Origin: JBFXAN01 sp050184225
GTDB taxonomy: Bacteria; Chloroflexota; Dehalococcoidia; CAUJGQ01
Length of the DNA stretch: 19,397 bases
Assembly: GCA_050184225.1 (NCBI GenBank)
Contig: JBFXAN010000124.1
Location: forward strand, 1-19,397
Direction: 5' to 3'
A model generated the notes under the pieces. That model had not been told where the DNA came from. It did no database searches and was given only the letters and a program-made list of their open reading frames with translations. Numbering within the stretch: the first letter of the stretch is position 1; each line of letters starts with the position of its first letter. Below, piece after piece: positions 6,326-13,054 of the stretch. The translations under genes and the position numbers were made by a program.

Positions 6326-8314
6326 ATGGCACAGGAGACGCGGCCGGCGGTCGGTCAGGAAGCGCCGAACGGCGACAACGCCATTCGTCCCCAGGACGAT
6401 CTGTTCGGCCATATCAACGGTCGGTGGCTCGAGACGGCGGAGATCCCGGCCGATCTGCCCACGATCGGCGGGTTCATCGATCTCGTCCTCGAGGCCGAGG
6501 CTGAGGTCGGCGCGATCCTGCGTGAGGCGAGCGCGGCTGCCGCCACGGGCACCCTGTCGCTCGAGAGCGATCGCCGGAAGATCGGGGATCTGTTCGCCAG
6601 CTTCATGGACGAGGAGCGGATCGAGGCGCTCGGTCACGGTCCGCTGGCGGACGACCTCGCCGCCATCGCCGCGCTCGAGGATCTGCCCGGCCTGGCCGCG
6701 CTGCTCGGCCGGTTCCAGCGGGAGAACCTTGGCGGCCCCTTCGCGTGCTACGTGCATCTGGACGACCGCCGGTCCGATCGCTCTATCGTCAACATCGTCC
6801 AGTCCGGGCTTGGCCTGCCCGACGAGGCGTACTATCGCGAAGACGGGTTCGCCGAGCACCGCGCGAAGTACGTGGGCCACGTCGCCGCGATGCTGCGGCT
6901 GATCGGCCGGTCACCGCGCGAGGCCGAGGACGAAGCCGCGCGGTTGATGGCGCTCGAGACGCGGCTCGCCGCCGGGCACTGGGATCGTGTTCGTTGCCGG
7001 GACGTGCTGGCGGCGTACAACCTCACCACGCTCGCCGAGCTCCGCGCCGCCGCACCGGCATTCGATTGGCTGAGCTGGCTGACGGCGATGGGAGCCACCG
7101 AAGACCAGTTCGCCGAGGTGCTGGTGCGCCAGCCCAGCTATCTGGGGGCGATGTCGGCGGCGCTTAGCGATGTTCCGCTCGACGACTGGAAGATCTGGCT
7201 CACCTTTCACCTGATCAGCAGCGCCGCGCCCTTCTTGAGCCGGGTGTTCGTCGACGAGAATTTCGAGTTCTACTCCCGCACGCTCACCGGCGCCGAGGAA
7301 CAGCGGGACCGGTGGAAGCGCGGTGTGGCGCTCTGCGGCAGCGCCATCGGCGAAGCAGTGGGCGCCGAGTACGTCGCCCGTGTCTTCCCACCCGACGCCA
7401 AGGCGGAGATGGAAGGACTGATCGCCAATCTGCTGGAAGCGTACCGGGTCAGCATCAGCCGGCTCGACTGGATGAGCGCCGAAACGCGCGCGCGGGCACT
7501 GGAGAAACTGAACCAGTTCCGTTCGAAGATCGGCTACCCGAACACGTGGCGCGATTACCGCGCGCTGGCGATCGCCCGCGACGACCTGCTCGGAAACGTC
7601 CGGCGAGCGGCCGCGTTCGAGGTCGATCGCCAACTCCGCAAGATCGGCGCGCCGGTCGATCGCGATGAGTGGCTGATGACGCCGCAGACCGTCAACGCCT
7701 ACTATCTCCCCGGCGCCAACGAGATCTGCTTCCCTGCCGCCATCCTGCAGCCGCCGTTCTTCGAGGCCGGCGCCGACCCCGCGCTCAACTACGGCGGGAT
7801 CGGCGCGGTGATCGGCCACGAGATCGGCCACGGCTTCGACGACCAGGGCTCGCAGTACGACGGCGCCGGCAACCTGGTGAACTGGTGGACCGATGCAGAC
7901 CGCGCCCACTTTCAGGAGCGGGCCGATACGCTCATCGCCCAGTACAACGGCTTCGAACCGCGGGCAATGCCCGGCCATCGCGTCAACGGCGCCCTGACGG
8001 TCGGCGAGAACATCGGCGACCTCGGCGGGCTTACGATCGCGCTGCTGGCCTACGAGATCAGCCTTGCCGGCGCGGAGCCGCCGGTGGCCGACGGCCGCAC
8101 CGGGCGGCAGCGGCTCTTTGAGAACTGGGCGCTGATCTGGCGGATCAAGACCCGGCCGGAGCTGGCGCTCCAGCTCCTCTCGGTCGACCCACACGCACCA
8201 CCGGAGTTCCGAGCGAACATTGTCCGCAACCTCGACGAGTTCCATACGGCATACACGACCGCGCCAGGCGATGCCCTCTGGCTCGACCCGGCCGATCGCG
8301 TCCGCATCTGGTGA
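6326..8314 (+). CDS. pepO: M13 family zinc metallopeptidase (PepO/neprilysin-like)
   Basis: This 662-aa peptidase starts at the ATG at 6326, with an AGAGGA element 8 nt upstream. Full-length M13 architecture is visible: an N-terminal helical region (PQDDLFGHINGRWL near the start) and a C-terminal catalytic domain. The substrate-binding motif NAYY is at 457-460. The zinc motif HEIGH is at 498-502, with the third ligand and its partner in ENIGD (Glu561, Asp565). The C-terminus ends in the RIW typical of the family. There is no signal peptide or N-terminal membrane anchor, so it is probably cytosolic, cleaving oligopeptides as bacterial PepO-type enzymes do. It has no obvious functional link to either neighbour. 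The gene symbol is by family resemblance only. Confidence 0.92.
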   Translation: MAQETRPAVGQEAPNGDNAIRPQDDLFGHINGRWLETAEIPADLPTIGGFIDLVLEAEAEVGAILREASAAAATGTLSLESDRRKIGDLFASFMDEERIEALGHGPLADDLAAIAALEDLPGLAALLGRFQRENLGGPFACYVHLDDRRSDRSIVNIVQSGLGLPDEAYYREDGFAEHRAKYVGHVAAMLRLIGRSPREAEDEAARLMALETRLAAGHWDRVRCRDVLAAYNLTTLAELRAAAPAFDWLSWLTAMGATEDQFAEVLVRQPSYLGAMSAALSDVPLDDWKIWLTFHLISSAAPFLSRVFVDENFEFYSRTLTGAEEQRDRWKRGVALCGSAIGEAVGAEYVARVFPPDAKAEMEGLIANLLEAYRVSISRLDWMSAETRARALEKLNQFRSKIGYPNTWRDYRALAIARDDLLGNVRRAAAFEVDRQLRKIGAPVDRDEWLMTPQTVNAYYLPGANEICFPAAILQPPFFEAGADPALNYGGIGAVIGHEIGHGFDDQGSQYDGAGNLVNWWTDADRAHFQERADTLIAQYNGFEPRAMPGHRVNGALTVGENIGDLGGLTIALLAYEISLAGAEPPVADGRTGRQRLFENWALIWRIKTRPELALQLLSVDPHAPPEFRANIVRNLDEFHTAYTTAPGDALWLDPADRVRIW

Positions 8315-8363
8315 CCGCGGAATTCGAGATGCATCATTGCGTCACATGACTCTCGGCATCACC

Positions 8364-8393
8364 TTGACAGGAGCATTCCAAAAACGTTACTAT
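8364..8393 (+). promoter_or_regulatory. Sigma70-like promoter of the T-box leader
   Basis: A perfect -35 TTGACA (8364-8369), an 18-nt spacer and the -10 TACTAT (8388-8393) lie 49 nt after the M13 peptidase stop and directly before the T-box RNA. Transcription should start near 8400. This is the best-matching promoter in the window. Confidence 0.75.
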
Positions 8394-8399
8394 TTCCCC

Positions 8400-8654
8400 A
8401 GTCTGAACCTGCATCGGCGATGACGAAGAGCAGTACGGCGGCGGCAATGCCCGAGCGAGCCGGGGATGGTGGAAGCCCGGCGGCGATCCGCGCCCGAACT
8501 CGCTTCCGAGCCGCTGGAGGGAGCGCCGGCACGGTCCGGCAGTACCTCCAACCGGGTGCGCCCGTTACAGCGTTCCGAGGGCCTCGCGGCGTGCCGTGAG
8601 GAAGAAGGGTGGTACCGCGGGTGTTCCCGTCCCTTTCGGGACGGGTATTTTTGT
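8400..8654 (+). ncRNA. T-box leader (riboswitch), leucine specifier
   Basis: This is a tRNA-sensing transcription attenuator. Stem I elements are present, including the apical GAGCCGGGGATGGTGGAAGC region and a specifier loop GAACTCGC, in which CTC (8499-8501) is a leucine codon. Stem III is a near-perfect hairpin (8582-8590 with 8593-8601). The T-box consensus (8605-8621, core GGTGGTACCGCGG) folds as the classical antiterminator: AAGGG with CCCTT (8631-8635), a 7-nt bulge TGGTACC, and CGGG with CCCG (8626-8629). The bulge UGGU (8610-8613) pairs with ACCA, the 3' end of a tRNA with discriminator A, as expected for tRNA-Leu. Uncharged tRNA-Leu would favour readthrough into the downstream genes. 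The 5' boundary is set from the promoter. Confidence 0.93.
8626..8654 (+). terminator. T-box intrinsic terminator
   Basis: A perfect 8-bp stem CCCGTCCC/GGGACGGG (8626-8633 with 8638-8645) with a TTTC loop is followed by TATTTTTGT. Its 5' arm is shared with the antiterminator, so the two structures exclude each other. Confidence 0.93.
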
Positions 8655-8687
8655 ATCCGGCAGTACCCACAACGACGAACGATTCCG

Positions 8688-8843
8688 ATGCAGGCAGACA
8701 CGATGGAAGGCGCGATGGGCATGTCCCGGTCCACATTTCCGGCCGCTTCGCCCGCCAGGGGAGTTTTCACGGCTCCACGTCTGGCCGCGCCTGCTCTCCG
8801 CATCCTCGACGTACGTCTCCTCGTAGGCCTCCTTATTACGTAG
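8688..8843 (+). CDS. Possible Leu/Ile/Val-rich leader peptide
   Basis: This is a 51-codon ORF between the T-box terminator and the SDR gene. The outer ATG (8688) has no good Shine-Dalgarno. In-frame ATGs at 8715 and 8721 lie 4 and 10 nt after GGAAGG, giving 42 or 40 aa. The last residues are RILDVRLLVGLLIT, dense in branched-chain residues and using codons unusual for this GC-rich DNA (CTT, ATT, GTA), as in leucine/isoleucine leader peptides. The TAG stop overlaps the 5' arm of the hairpin at 8843-8880. No U run follows that hairpin, so classical attenuation is not demonstrated, and a chance ORF remains possible. Confidence 0.3.
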   Translation: MQADTMEGAMGMSRSTFPAASPARGVFTAPRLAAPALRILDVRLLVGLLIT

Positions 8844-8880
8844 TGCGCCGTGCTCCCCCGCGAGGGTTTGAGCGGCGCAC
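8843..8880 (+). promoter_or_regulatory. Hairpin between the leader ORF and the SDR gene
   Basis: A perfect 8-bp stem GTGCGCCG/CGGCGCAC (8843-8850 with 8873-8880) encloses a small CCC-GCGA-GGG hairpin (8857-8866). It begins at the stop codon of the Leu-rich ORF and ends 21 nt before the SDR ATG. With no U run it could act on translation or RNA stability, or have no function. Confidence 0.35.
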
Positions 8881-8901
8881 ACAGAAAGGTGCAGCCGGCA
8901 G

Positions 8902-9870
8902 ATGCGATTGGCCGGAAAAGTCGCGGTAATCACGGGTGCAGCCTCCGGCAACGGACGCGAGATCGCGCTGCGCTTCGCCCAGGAAGGCGCGGACCTCGTC
9001 CTGCCCGACATCTACTACAACGGCGCCGAGGGCGTTTGCACGCTCCTCCGCGTCTACGGCCGTCGCGCTATCGCCACCGAGACCGACGTTTCGAAGAAGG
9101 CCGACGTCGACGCGATGATCGCCACCGCCGTCCGCGAGATGGGCCGGGTCGACATCATGGTCGCCAACGCCGGCATCCAGATCGGACGCCCCTTCCTCGA
9201 CCTCTCCGAAGACGACTGGGACCGCGTGATCGCCGTCAACCTCAAGGGCGTCTTCCTCTGCTGTCAGGCCGCCGCCCGGCAGATGGTCGCACAGGGTGAC
9301 GGTGGCAGCATGATCACGATCGCCTCGATTATGGCCCAGGTCGGTGCTGCCGGCGCCGCCGCCTACGCCGCGAGCAAGGGCGGTGTCGTCCAACTGACCA
9401 AGTCGATGGCGATCGCGCTCGCCCCGCACGACATCCGCGTCAACGCGATCGCTCCCGGCTTTATCGACACATCGATGACCGAGGTGCTCGGCGCGCCGCT
9501 GAAGAAGATGCTCGAAGACCGCACGCCACAGGAACGCTTCGGTCACCCGACCGATGTCGCCGCCGCGGCCGCCTTCCTCGCATCCCTCGACGCCGGCTTC
9601 ATCACCGGCAGCACGATCACCACCGACGGAGGTTTCACCGCCGGCTTCTACTCCGCCCCGGCCGCCCGCGCGGCCGCCACGGCAGCAGCAGAGGCAGGGA
9701 TCGGCCCTCACCCCCCGGCCCCCTCTCCCGCCGGAGCGGGAGAGGGGGAGACTCACTCAACCATGGCTGATCACGACTCCTCCGACGGAGTACGAAACGG
9801 GGAGCCTAGTTCAACCACGGTTGATCAGGACTCCCCTCTCCCGTCCCGACGGGAGAGGGGCCGGGGGTGA
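8902..9870 (+). CDS. SDR family NAD(P)-dependent oxidoreductase with repeat-encoded tail
   Basis: This is a classical short-chain dehydrogenase/reductase, nearest in style to 3-oxoacyl-ACP reductase or glucose dehydrogenase-like SDRs. The Rossmann motif TGAASGNG is at 11-18, NAG at 89-91, structural Asn113, and the catalytic Ser142, Tyr155 and Lys159 (YAASK). The C-terminal TDGG is followed by the usual end of the fold near residue 260. Residues 269-322 are translated from dispersed repeat copy B (PHPPAPSPAGAGEG onwards), and the stop codon itself lies in the repeat's outer arm. The catalytic core is intact, so activity is likely. Substrate cannot be read from sequence. It is the first full gene after the leucine T-box, with only a weak Shine-Dalgarno (AGAAAGG, 12-13 nt upstream). 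A direct role in leucine synthesis is not known for this family. Confidence 0.88.
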   Translation: MRLAGKVAVITGAASGNGREIALRFAQEGADLVLPDIYYNGAEGVCTLLRVYGRRAIATETDVSKKADVDAMIATAVREMGRVDIMVANAGIQIGRPFLDLSEDDWDRVIAVNLKGVFLCCQAAARQMVAQGDGGSMITIASIMAQVGAAGAAAYAASKGGVVQLTKSMAIALAPHDIRVNAIAPGFIDTSMTEVLGAPLKKMLEDRTPQERFGHPTDVAAAAAFLASLDAGFITGSTITTDGGFTAGFYSAPAARAAATAAAEAGIGPHPPAPSPAGAGEGETHSTMADHDSSDGVRNGEPSSTTVDQDSPLPSRRERGRG

Positions 9871-9875
9871 GGGCC
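9703..9875. repeat. Dispersed GC-rich palindromic repeat, copy B (complete)
   Basis: This complete element runs from outer arm GGCCCTCACCCCCCGGCC through hairpin 1 (CTCTCCCG...CGGGAGAG), an approximately 80-bp centre and hairpin 2 (CTCTCCCGTC...GACGGGAGAG) to outer arm GGCCGGGGGTGAGGGCC. The two ends are inverted copies of each other. The centre contains GTTCAACCA and CAGGACTCCCC, shared with copy E. It is read in frame as the tail of the SDR protein. Confidence 0.88.
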
Positions 9876-9903
9876 GGCCCCACCAGCAAGCAGGAGCCAG
9901 GAC

Positions 9904-10068
9904 ATGGCGCAGCAGGAAGGGCTTTCCGTCCCGGGCTTCCGGGGCGGAGCGGTACGACGGAGCAGAGGGCCGGCCATCGTGCCAGGCAACGTGAGCCGCA
10001 GCCGCGACAGCCTCACCGAACGTAGCTCGTCCGGAGGTTCCCTAGTTCAAGGAGGATCGTCCCAGTGA
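9904..10068 (+). CDS. 54-aa ORF overlapping the ilvB start codon
   Basis: This small ORF has an ATG at 9904 and AGGAG 7 nt upstream (9892-9896). It ends in a TGA that overlaps the ilvB GTG as GTGA (10065-10068), the arrangement of translationally coupled genes. The product (start MAQQEGLSVPGFRGGAVRRS) is Ser/Gly/Arg-rich, with no signal, membrane segment or recognised domain. The AAGGAGG used by ilvB lies inside its last codons, so ribosomes finishing this ORF would be positioned over the ilvB start. It may be a real small protein, a coupling ORF that tunes ilvB translation, or a chance frame. Confidence 0.4.
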   Translation: MAQQEGLSVPGFRGGAVRRSRGPAIVPGNVSRSRDSLTERSSSGGSLVQGGSSQ

Positions 10069-11777
10069 AAATGAACGGCGCGCAGATCTTGTTGGAGTGC
10101 CTGAAGCGGGAGGGGGTGGACCTGATCTTCGGCTACCCCGGCGGCGTCGTGCTGCCGCTCTATGACCGCTTTCCCGAATTTCCGGAGATCAAGCACGTTC
10201 TCGTCCGGCACGAGCAGGGCGCGTCCCACGCCGCCGATGGCTACGCCCGCGCCTCCGGCAAGGTCGGCGTCTGTCTCGCCACCTCCGGACCCGGCGCCAC
10301 CAACCTCGTCACCGGCATCTGCACGGCGATGATGGACAGCATCCCGATGGTCGTCCTCACCGGCAACGTCGCCCGCACCCTGATCGGCCGCGATGGCTTC
10401 CAGGAAGCGGACATCACCGGCATCACGATGCCGATCACCAAGCACAACTACCTCGTGATGAAGGCGTCCGAGATCGCCGAGGCCGTGCGCGAGGCGTTCC
10501 ACATCGCCAACACCGGCCGCAAGGGTCCGGTGCTCGTCGATATCCCCAAGGATGTCTTCCAGGAGGAAACCGAATTTGTCTGGCCGGAGGAGGTCAACCT
10601 CCGCTCCTATCGCCCGACGACCCAGGGCCACAAGGGCCAGATCAAGCGCGCCGCCAAGCTGATCGATGACTCGAAGAAGCCGATCGTCCTCGCCGGCCAG
10701 GGCGTGATCTGGTCGGGCGCTAGCCCGGAGTTGAAGGCGTTCGTCGAGAAGGCACAGATCCCCGTGCTCTCCACCTTCCTCGGCATCGGCGCCTTCCCCG
10801 CCGACCACATCCTCAATTACGGCTGGCTGGGGATGCACGGCGCCTTCCACGCCAACCACGCCGCCAATGAGGCCGATGTCGTGATCGGCCTCGGCATGCG
10901 TTTCGACGATCGGGCGATGGGCCGCTTCTCCGACTTCAACGTCGGCGGCAAGATCATCCACATCGACATCGACCCCGCCGAGATCGGCAAGAACTTCAAG
11001 ACCGAGGTGCCGATCGTCGGCGATGCCAAGGCCGTCCTCGAAGAACTGATCGAGGCGATCCAGCCGAATACGCACCTGGATTGGATGCACTGGATCGATG
11101 ACCTCCGCCGCGAGCACCCGAGCTTCGAGGTGCCGGAGTCGCCGGAGATGTCCTCCCAGTACGTGATCAATCAGATCTACGAGGCGACCAACGGCGACGC
11201 GATCGTCGTCACCGGCGTCGGCCAGCACCAGATGTGGACCGGCCAGCACTACCGCATGACCAAGCCGCGGCAGCTGATCTCCTCCGGCGGCCTGGGGACG
11301 ATGGGCTTCGAGGTGCCCGCCGCCCTCGGCGCGCAGATGGCCTGTCCAAATGATGTGGTCTGGTCGATCTGCGGCGACGGCGGCTTCCAGATGAATATGC
11401 AGGAACTGGCGACGATCGTCGATTGCCGCGCCCCGGTGAAGATGGCGATCCTCAACAACGGCTACCTCGGCATGGTCCGCCAGTGGCAGGAGCTGTTCTA
11501 CGCGAACAACTACGTCGCCGTCGACCTGAAAGATGAGATCACGCAGCCCGACTTCATCAAGATCGCCGAAGCCTATGGCATCAAGGCGATCCGGATTACC
11601 GCCAAGGAAGACGTGCGCGACGCGATCGAGCAGGCGAACGCCTACCCCGGCCCCGTCCTCCTCGACTTCCACGTGATCAAAGAAGAGAACGTCTGGCCGA
11701 TGGTCCCCGCCGGCGCCTCCCTCGCCGAAACGATCGAAGACCCGGCCAAGCACCGTGTCCCCGTCGCGGGCGACTAA
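10065..11777 (+). CDS. ilvB: Acetolactate synthase, large (catalytic) subunit
   Basis: This is the thiamine-diphosphate- and FAD-dependent large subunit of acetohydroxyacid synthase (570 aa), which joins pyruvate with pyruvate or 2-oxobutyrate in the first common step of Val/Leu/Ile synthesis. The catalytic Glu50 (VRHEQGASHAADGYAR) and the ThDP/Mg motif GDG at 437-439 with NN at 464-465 are in place. Length and domain order are normal. The GTG at 10065 is chosen because AAGGAGG (10049-10055) ends 9 nt upstream; an in-frame ATG two codons later is the alternative. It follows the T-box-controlled SDR and the 54-codon ORF and precedes the regulatory subunit ilvN. Control by the leucine T-box more than 1.4 kb upstream is inferred; an internal promoter is not excluded. 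Confidence 0.96.
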   Translation: MKMNGAQILLECLKREGVDLIFGYPGGVVLPLYDRFPEFPEIKHVLVRHEQGASHAADGYARASGKVGVCLATSGPGATNLVTGICTAMMDSIPMVVLTGNVARTLIGRDGFQEADITGITMPITKHNYLVMKASEIAEAVREAFHIANTGRKGPVLVDIPKDVFQEETEFVWPEEVNLRSYRPTTQGHKGQIKRAAKLIDDSKKPIVLAGQGVIWSGASPELKAFVEKAQIPVLSTFLGIGAFPADHILNYGWLGMHGAFHANHAANEADVVIGLGMRFDDRAMGRFSDFNVGGKIIHIDIDPAEIGKNFKTEVPIVGDAKAVLEELIEAIQPNTHLDWMHWIDDLRREHPSFEVPESPEMSSQYVINQIYEATNGDAIVVTGVGQHQMWTGQHYRMTKPRQLISSGGLGTMGFEVPAALGAQMACPNDVVWSICGDGGFQMNMQELATIVDCRAPVKMAILNNGYLGMVRQWQELFYANNYVAVDLKDEITQPDFIKIAEAYGIKAIRITAKEDVRDAIEQANAYPGPVLLDFHVIKEENVWPMVPAGASLAETIEDPAKHRVPVAGD

Positions 11778-11784
11778 CGGCGAG

Positions 11785-11889
11785 TTGAAACACAAAGGGG
11801 CAAAGACTTCAAAGTGCACAAAGGCTGTCTTGTGCAATTACACAACAAATCTTTGCGACCTTTGCCCCCTTTGTCCCTTTGTGTTTCAA
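11785..11889. repeat. Repeat with 15-bp terminal inverted repeat between ilvB and ilvN
   Basis: This 105-bp element is bounded by TTGAAACACAAAGGG and its exact reverse complement CCCTTTGTGTTTCAA. Inner purine-rich AAAGGGGCAAAG and pyrimidine-rich CTTTGCCCC tracts also pair. Its AT content and purine/pyrimidine asymmetry differ from the surrounding DNA. It encodes nothing and resembles a MITE-like dispersed palindrome. It fills almost all of the ilvB-ilvN gap. Confidence 0.8.
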
Positions 11890-11910
11890 GAGCGGTAGGA
11901 GTAAACCGAC

Positions 11911-12486
11911 ATGAGTACAAAGCATACGGTGGTGGCGCTGGTGGAGGACCGGCCGGGGGTGCTCAACCGGGTGGCGAGTCTGTTCCGGCGACGGGGTTTC
12001 AACATCGAGAGTCTGGCGGTCGGGCCGACCGAGGAAGAAGGGCTCTCGCGGATGACGATCGTCGTTGATGGCGCGACGACCGTCGTCGAGCAGGTGGAGA
12101 AGCAGCTCTATAAGCTGATCGACGTGGTCAAGGTGGCGGATATCACGCACAAAGGTGTCGTCGCCCGCGAGCTGTGTCTGATCAAGGTGCGCTGTGCGAA
12201 CGGCAAGCGCGGCGAGGTGATCCAGCTGGCCCACGTCTTCGGCGCCAAGGTGTCCGATGTCGCCGACACGAGTGTGATCATCGAGACGGTCGGCGAAGAG
12301 GAAGATGTGGACAACGTCATCCGGGCGATGCGTCCCTACGGCATCGTCGAGCTGGCGCGCACCGGCCGTGTCGCCATGTCCCGCGGTGGCGCCGCCGTCC
12401 GCCCCGACCCGACCGACGAGAACTATGCCGAGCACGCCCGCTTGGGGCGACGGCCGGATGGCAAACTGCCATATGTAAGCGACTGA
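11911..12486 (+). CDS. ilvN: Acetolactate synthase, small (regulatory) subunit
   Basis: This is the regulatory subunit of acetohydroxyacid synthase (191 aa), which activates the catalytic subunit and confers feedback inhibition by branched-chain amino acids. An N-terminal ACT domain is clear (about 4-75, VEDRPGVLNRVASLFRRRGF), followed by the C-terminal IlvN domain (about 85-165, with LIKVRCANGKRGEVIQLAHV). Length is slightly above the common 160-175 aa because of a polar C-terminal extension. The ATG at 11911 has TAGGAGT about 9 nt upstream. It lies 133 bp after ilvB, the gap being filled by an inverted-repeat element, and is followed within 13 bp by dispersed repeat copy C. Confidence 0.95.
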   Translation: MSTKHTVVALVEDRPGVLNRVASLFRRRGFNIESLAVGPTEEEGLSRMTIVVDGATTVVEQVEKQLYKLIDVVKVADITHKGVVARELCLIKVRCANGKRGEVIQLAHVFGAKVSDVADTSVIIETVGEEEDVDNVIRAMRPYGIVELARTGRVAMSRGGAAVRPDPTDENYAEHARLGRRPDGKLPYVSD

Positions 12487-12498
12487 GGGGCGTGGAAC

Positions 12499-12666
12499 GG
12501 CCCTCACCCCCGGCCCCTCTCCCGCCGAGCGGGAGAGGGGTGCACAGAGTGACCGGGAGCGCCAGCTTGTCGATCGGTCAGACTGCACGAGGGTTGTGGT
12601 GGTGGTTCGCCGCACATGCAGGCTCCCCTCGCCCGCTCCGGCGGGCGAGGGGTTGGGGGTGAGGGC
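12499..12666. repeat. Dispersed GC-rich palindromic repeat, copy C (complete)
   Basis: Outer arm GGCCCTCACCCCCGGCCCC, hairpin CTCTCCCGC-CGA-GCGGGAGAG, a variable centre with CAGGCTCCCCTC shared with copy A, a second hairpin (CTCGCCCG...CGGGCGAG) and outer arm GGGGTTGGGGGTGAGGGC. It starts 13 nt after the ilvN stop codon and ends 11 nt before the cupin ATG, so it fills the whole gap. Confidence 0.88.
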
Positions 12667-12677
12667 AGGGCGCAGAC

Positions 12678-13034
12678 ATGACAAAGGTCAACCTCCACAC
12701 CAAACTCGCCCGCTTCGACGCTCTTTGGAGCCCGAAGATCGTCGCGGACATGAACGACTACCACGTCAAGGTCGTCAAGGTTCGGGGCGAATTCGTCTGG
12801 CACACGCACGACGAGACGGACGAGCTGTTCCTGGTGCTGAAGGGCCGGCTCACGATCAAGCAGCGCGAGGGGGATGTGACACTGGAGGAAGGCGAGTTGT
12901 ACGTGGTGCCGCGCGGCGTCGAGCATATGCCGGTTGCGGCAGACGAGTGTCACATCCTGCTGTTGGAGCCGGCGGGTACGATCAACACCGGCGACGGCGG
13001 CGGCGAACGCACCGCGCAGGACGAGCGGATCTAG
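12678..13034 (+). CDS. Small single-domain cupin
   Basis: This 118-aa protein consists of one conserved double-stranded beta-helix. Cupin motif 1 is complete (G-x5-HxH-x4-E-x6-G: His42, His44, Glu49) and motif 2 is present with His83 (PRGVEHMP), giving the 3-His/1-Glu set for a divalent metal. There is no extra domain, and the acidic/polar tail (about 105-118) looks disordered. Small cupins like this include isomerases, dioxygenases and metabolite-binding proteins, so the reaction cannot be named. It starts 11 bp after repeat copy C, with an AGGG element from the repeat junction 7 nt upstream as the only Shine-Dalgarno. The Uma2-like gene follows within about 20 bp, suggesting co-transcription. 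Confidence 0.88.
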   Translation: MTKVNLHTKLARFDALWSPKIVADMNDYHVKVVKVRGEFVWHTHDETDELFLVLKGRLTIKQREGDVTLEEGELYVVPRGVEHMPVAADECHILLLEPAGTINTGDGGGERTAQDERI

Positions 13035-13054
13035 CAATGGACGGAGCCATGGTC

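Noticed and set aside
10047..11837. Minus-strand open frame of nearly 600 codons across ilvB
   Set aside because: The + strand is unmistakably ilvB. The antisense product is His/Asp/Leu/Gly-rich low-complexity sequence typical of shadow frames in GC-rich DNA.
12596..13054. Extended N-terminus for the Uma2-like protein
   Set aside because: The upstream open frame overlaps the cupin gene in another frame and starts within repeat copy C. It has no family similarity, while starts at 13037-13055 give the normal Uma2 length.
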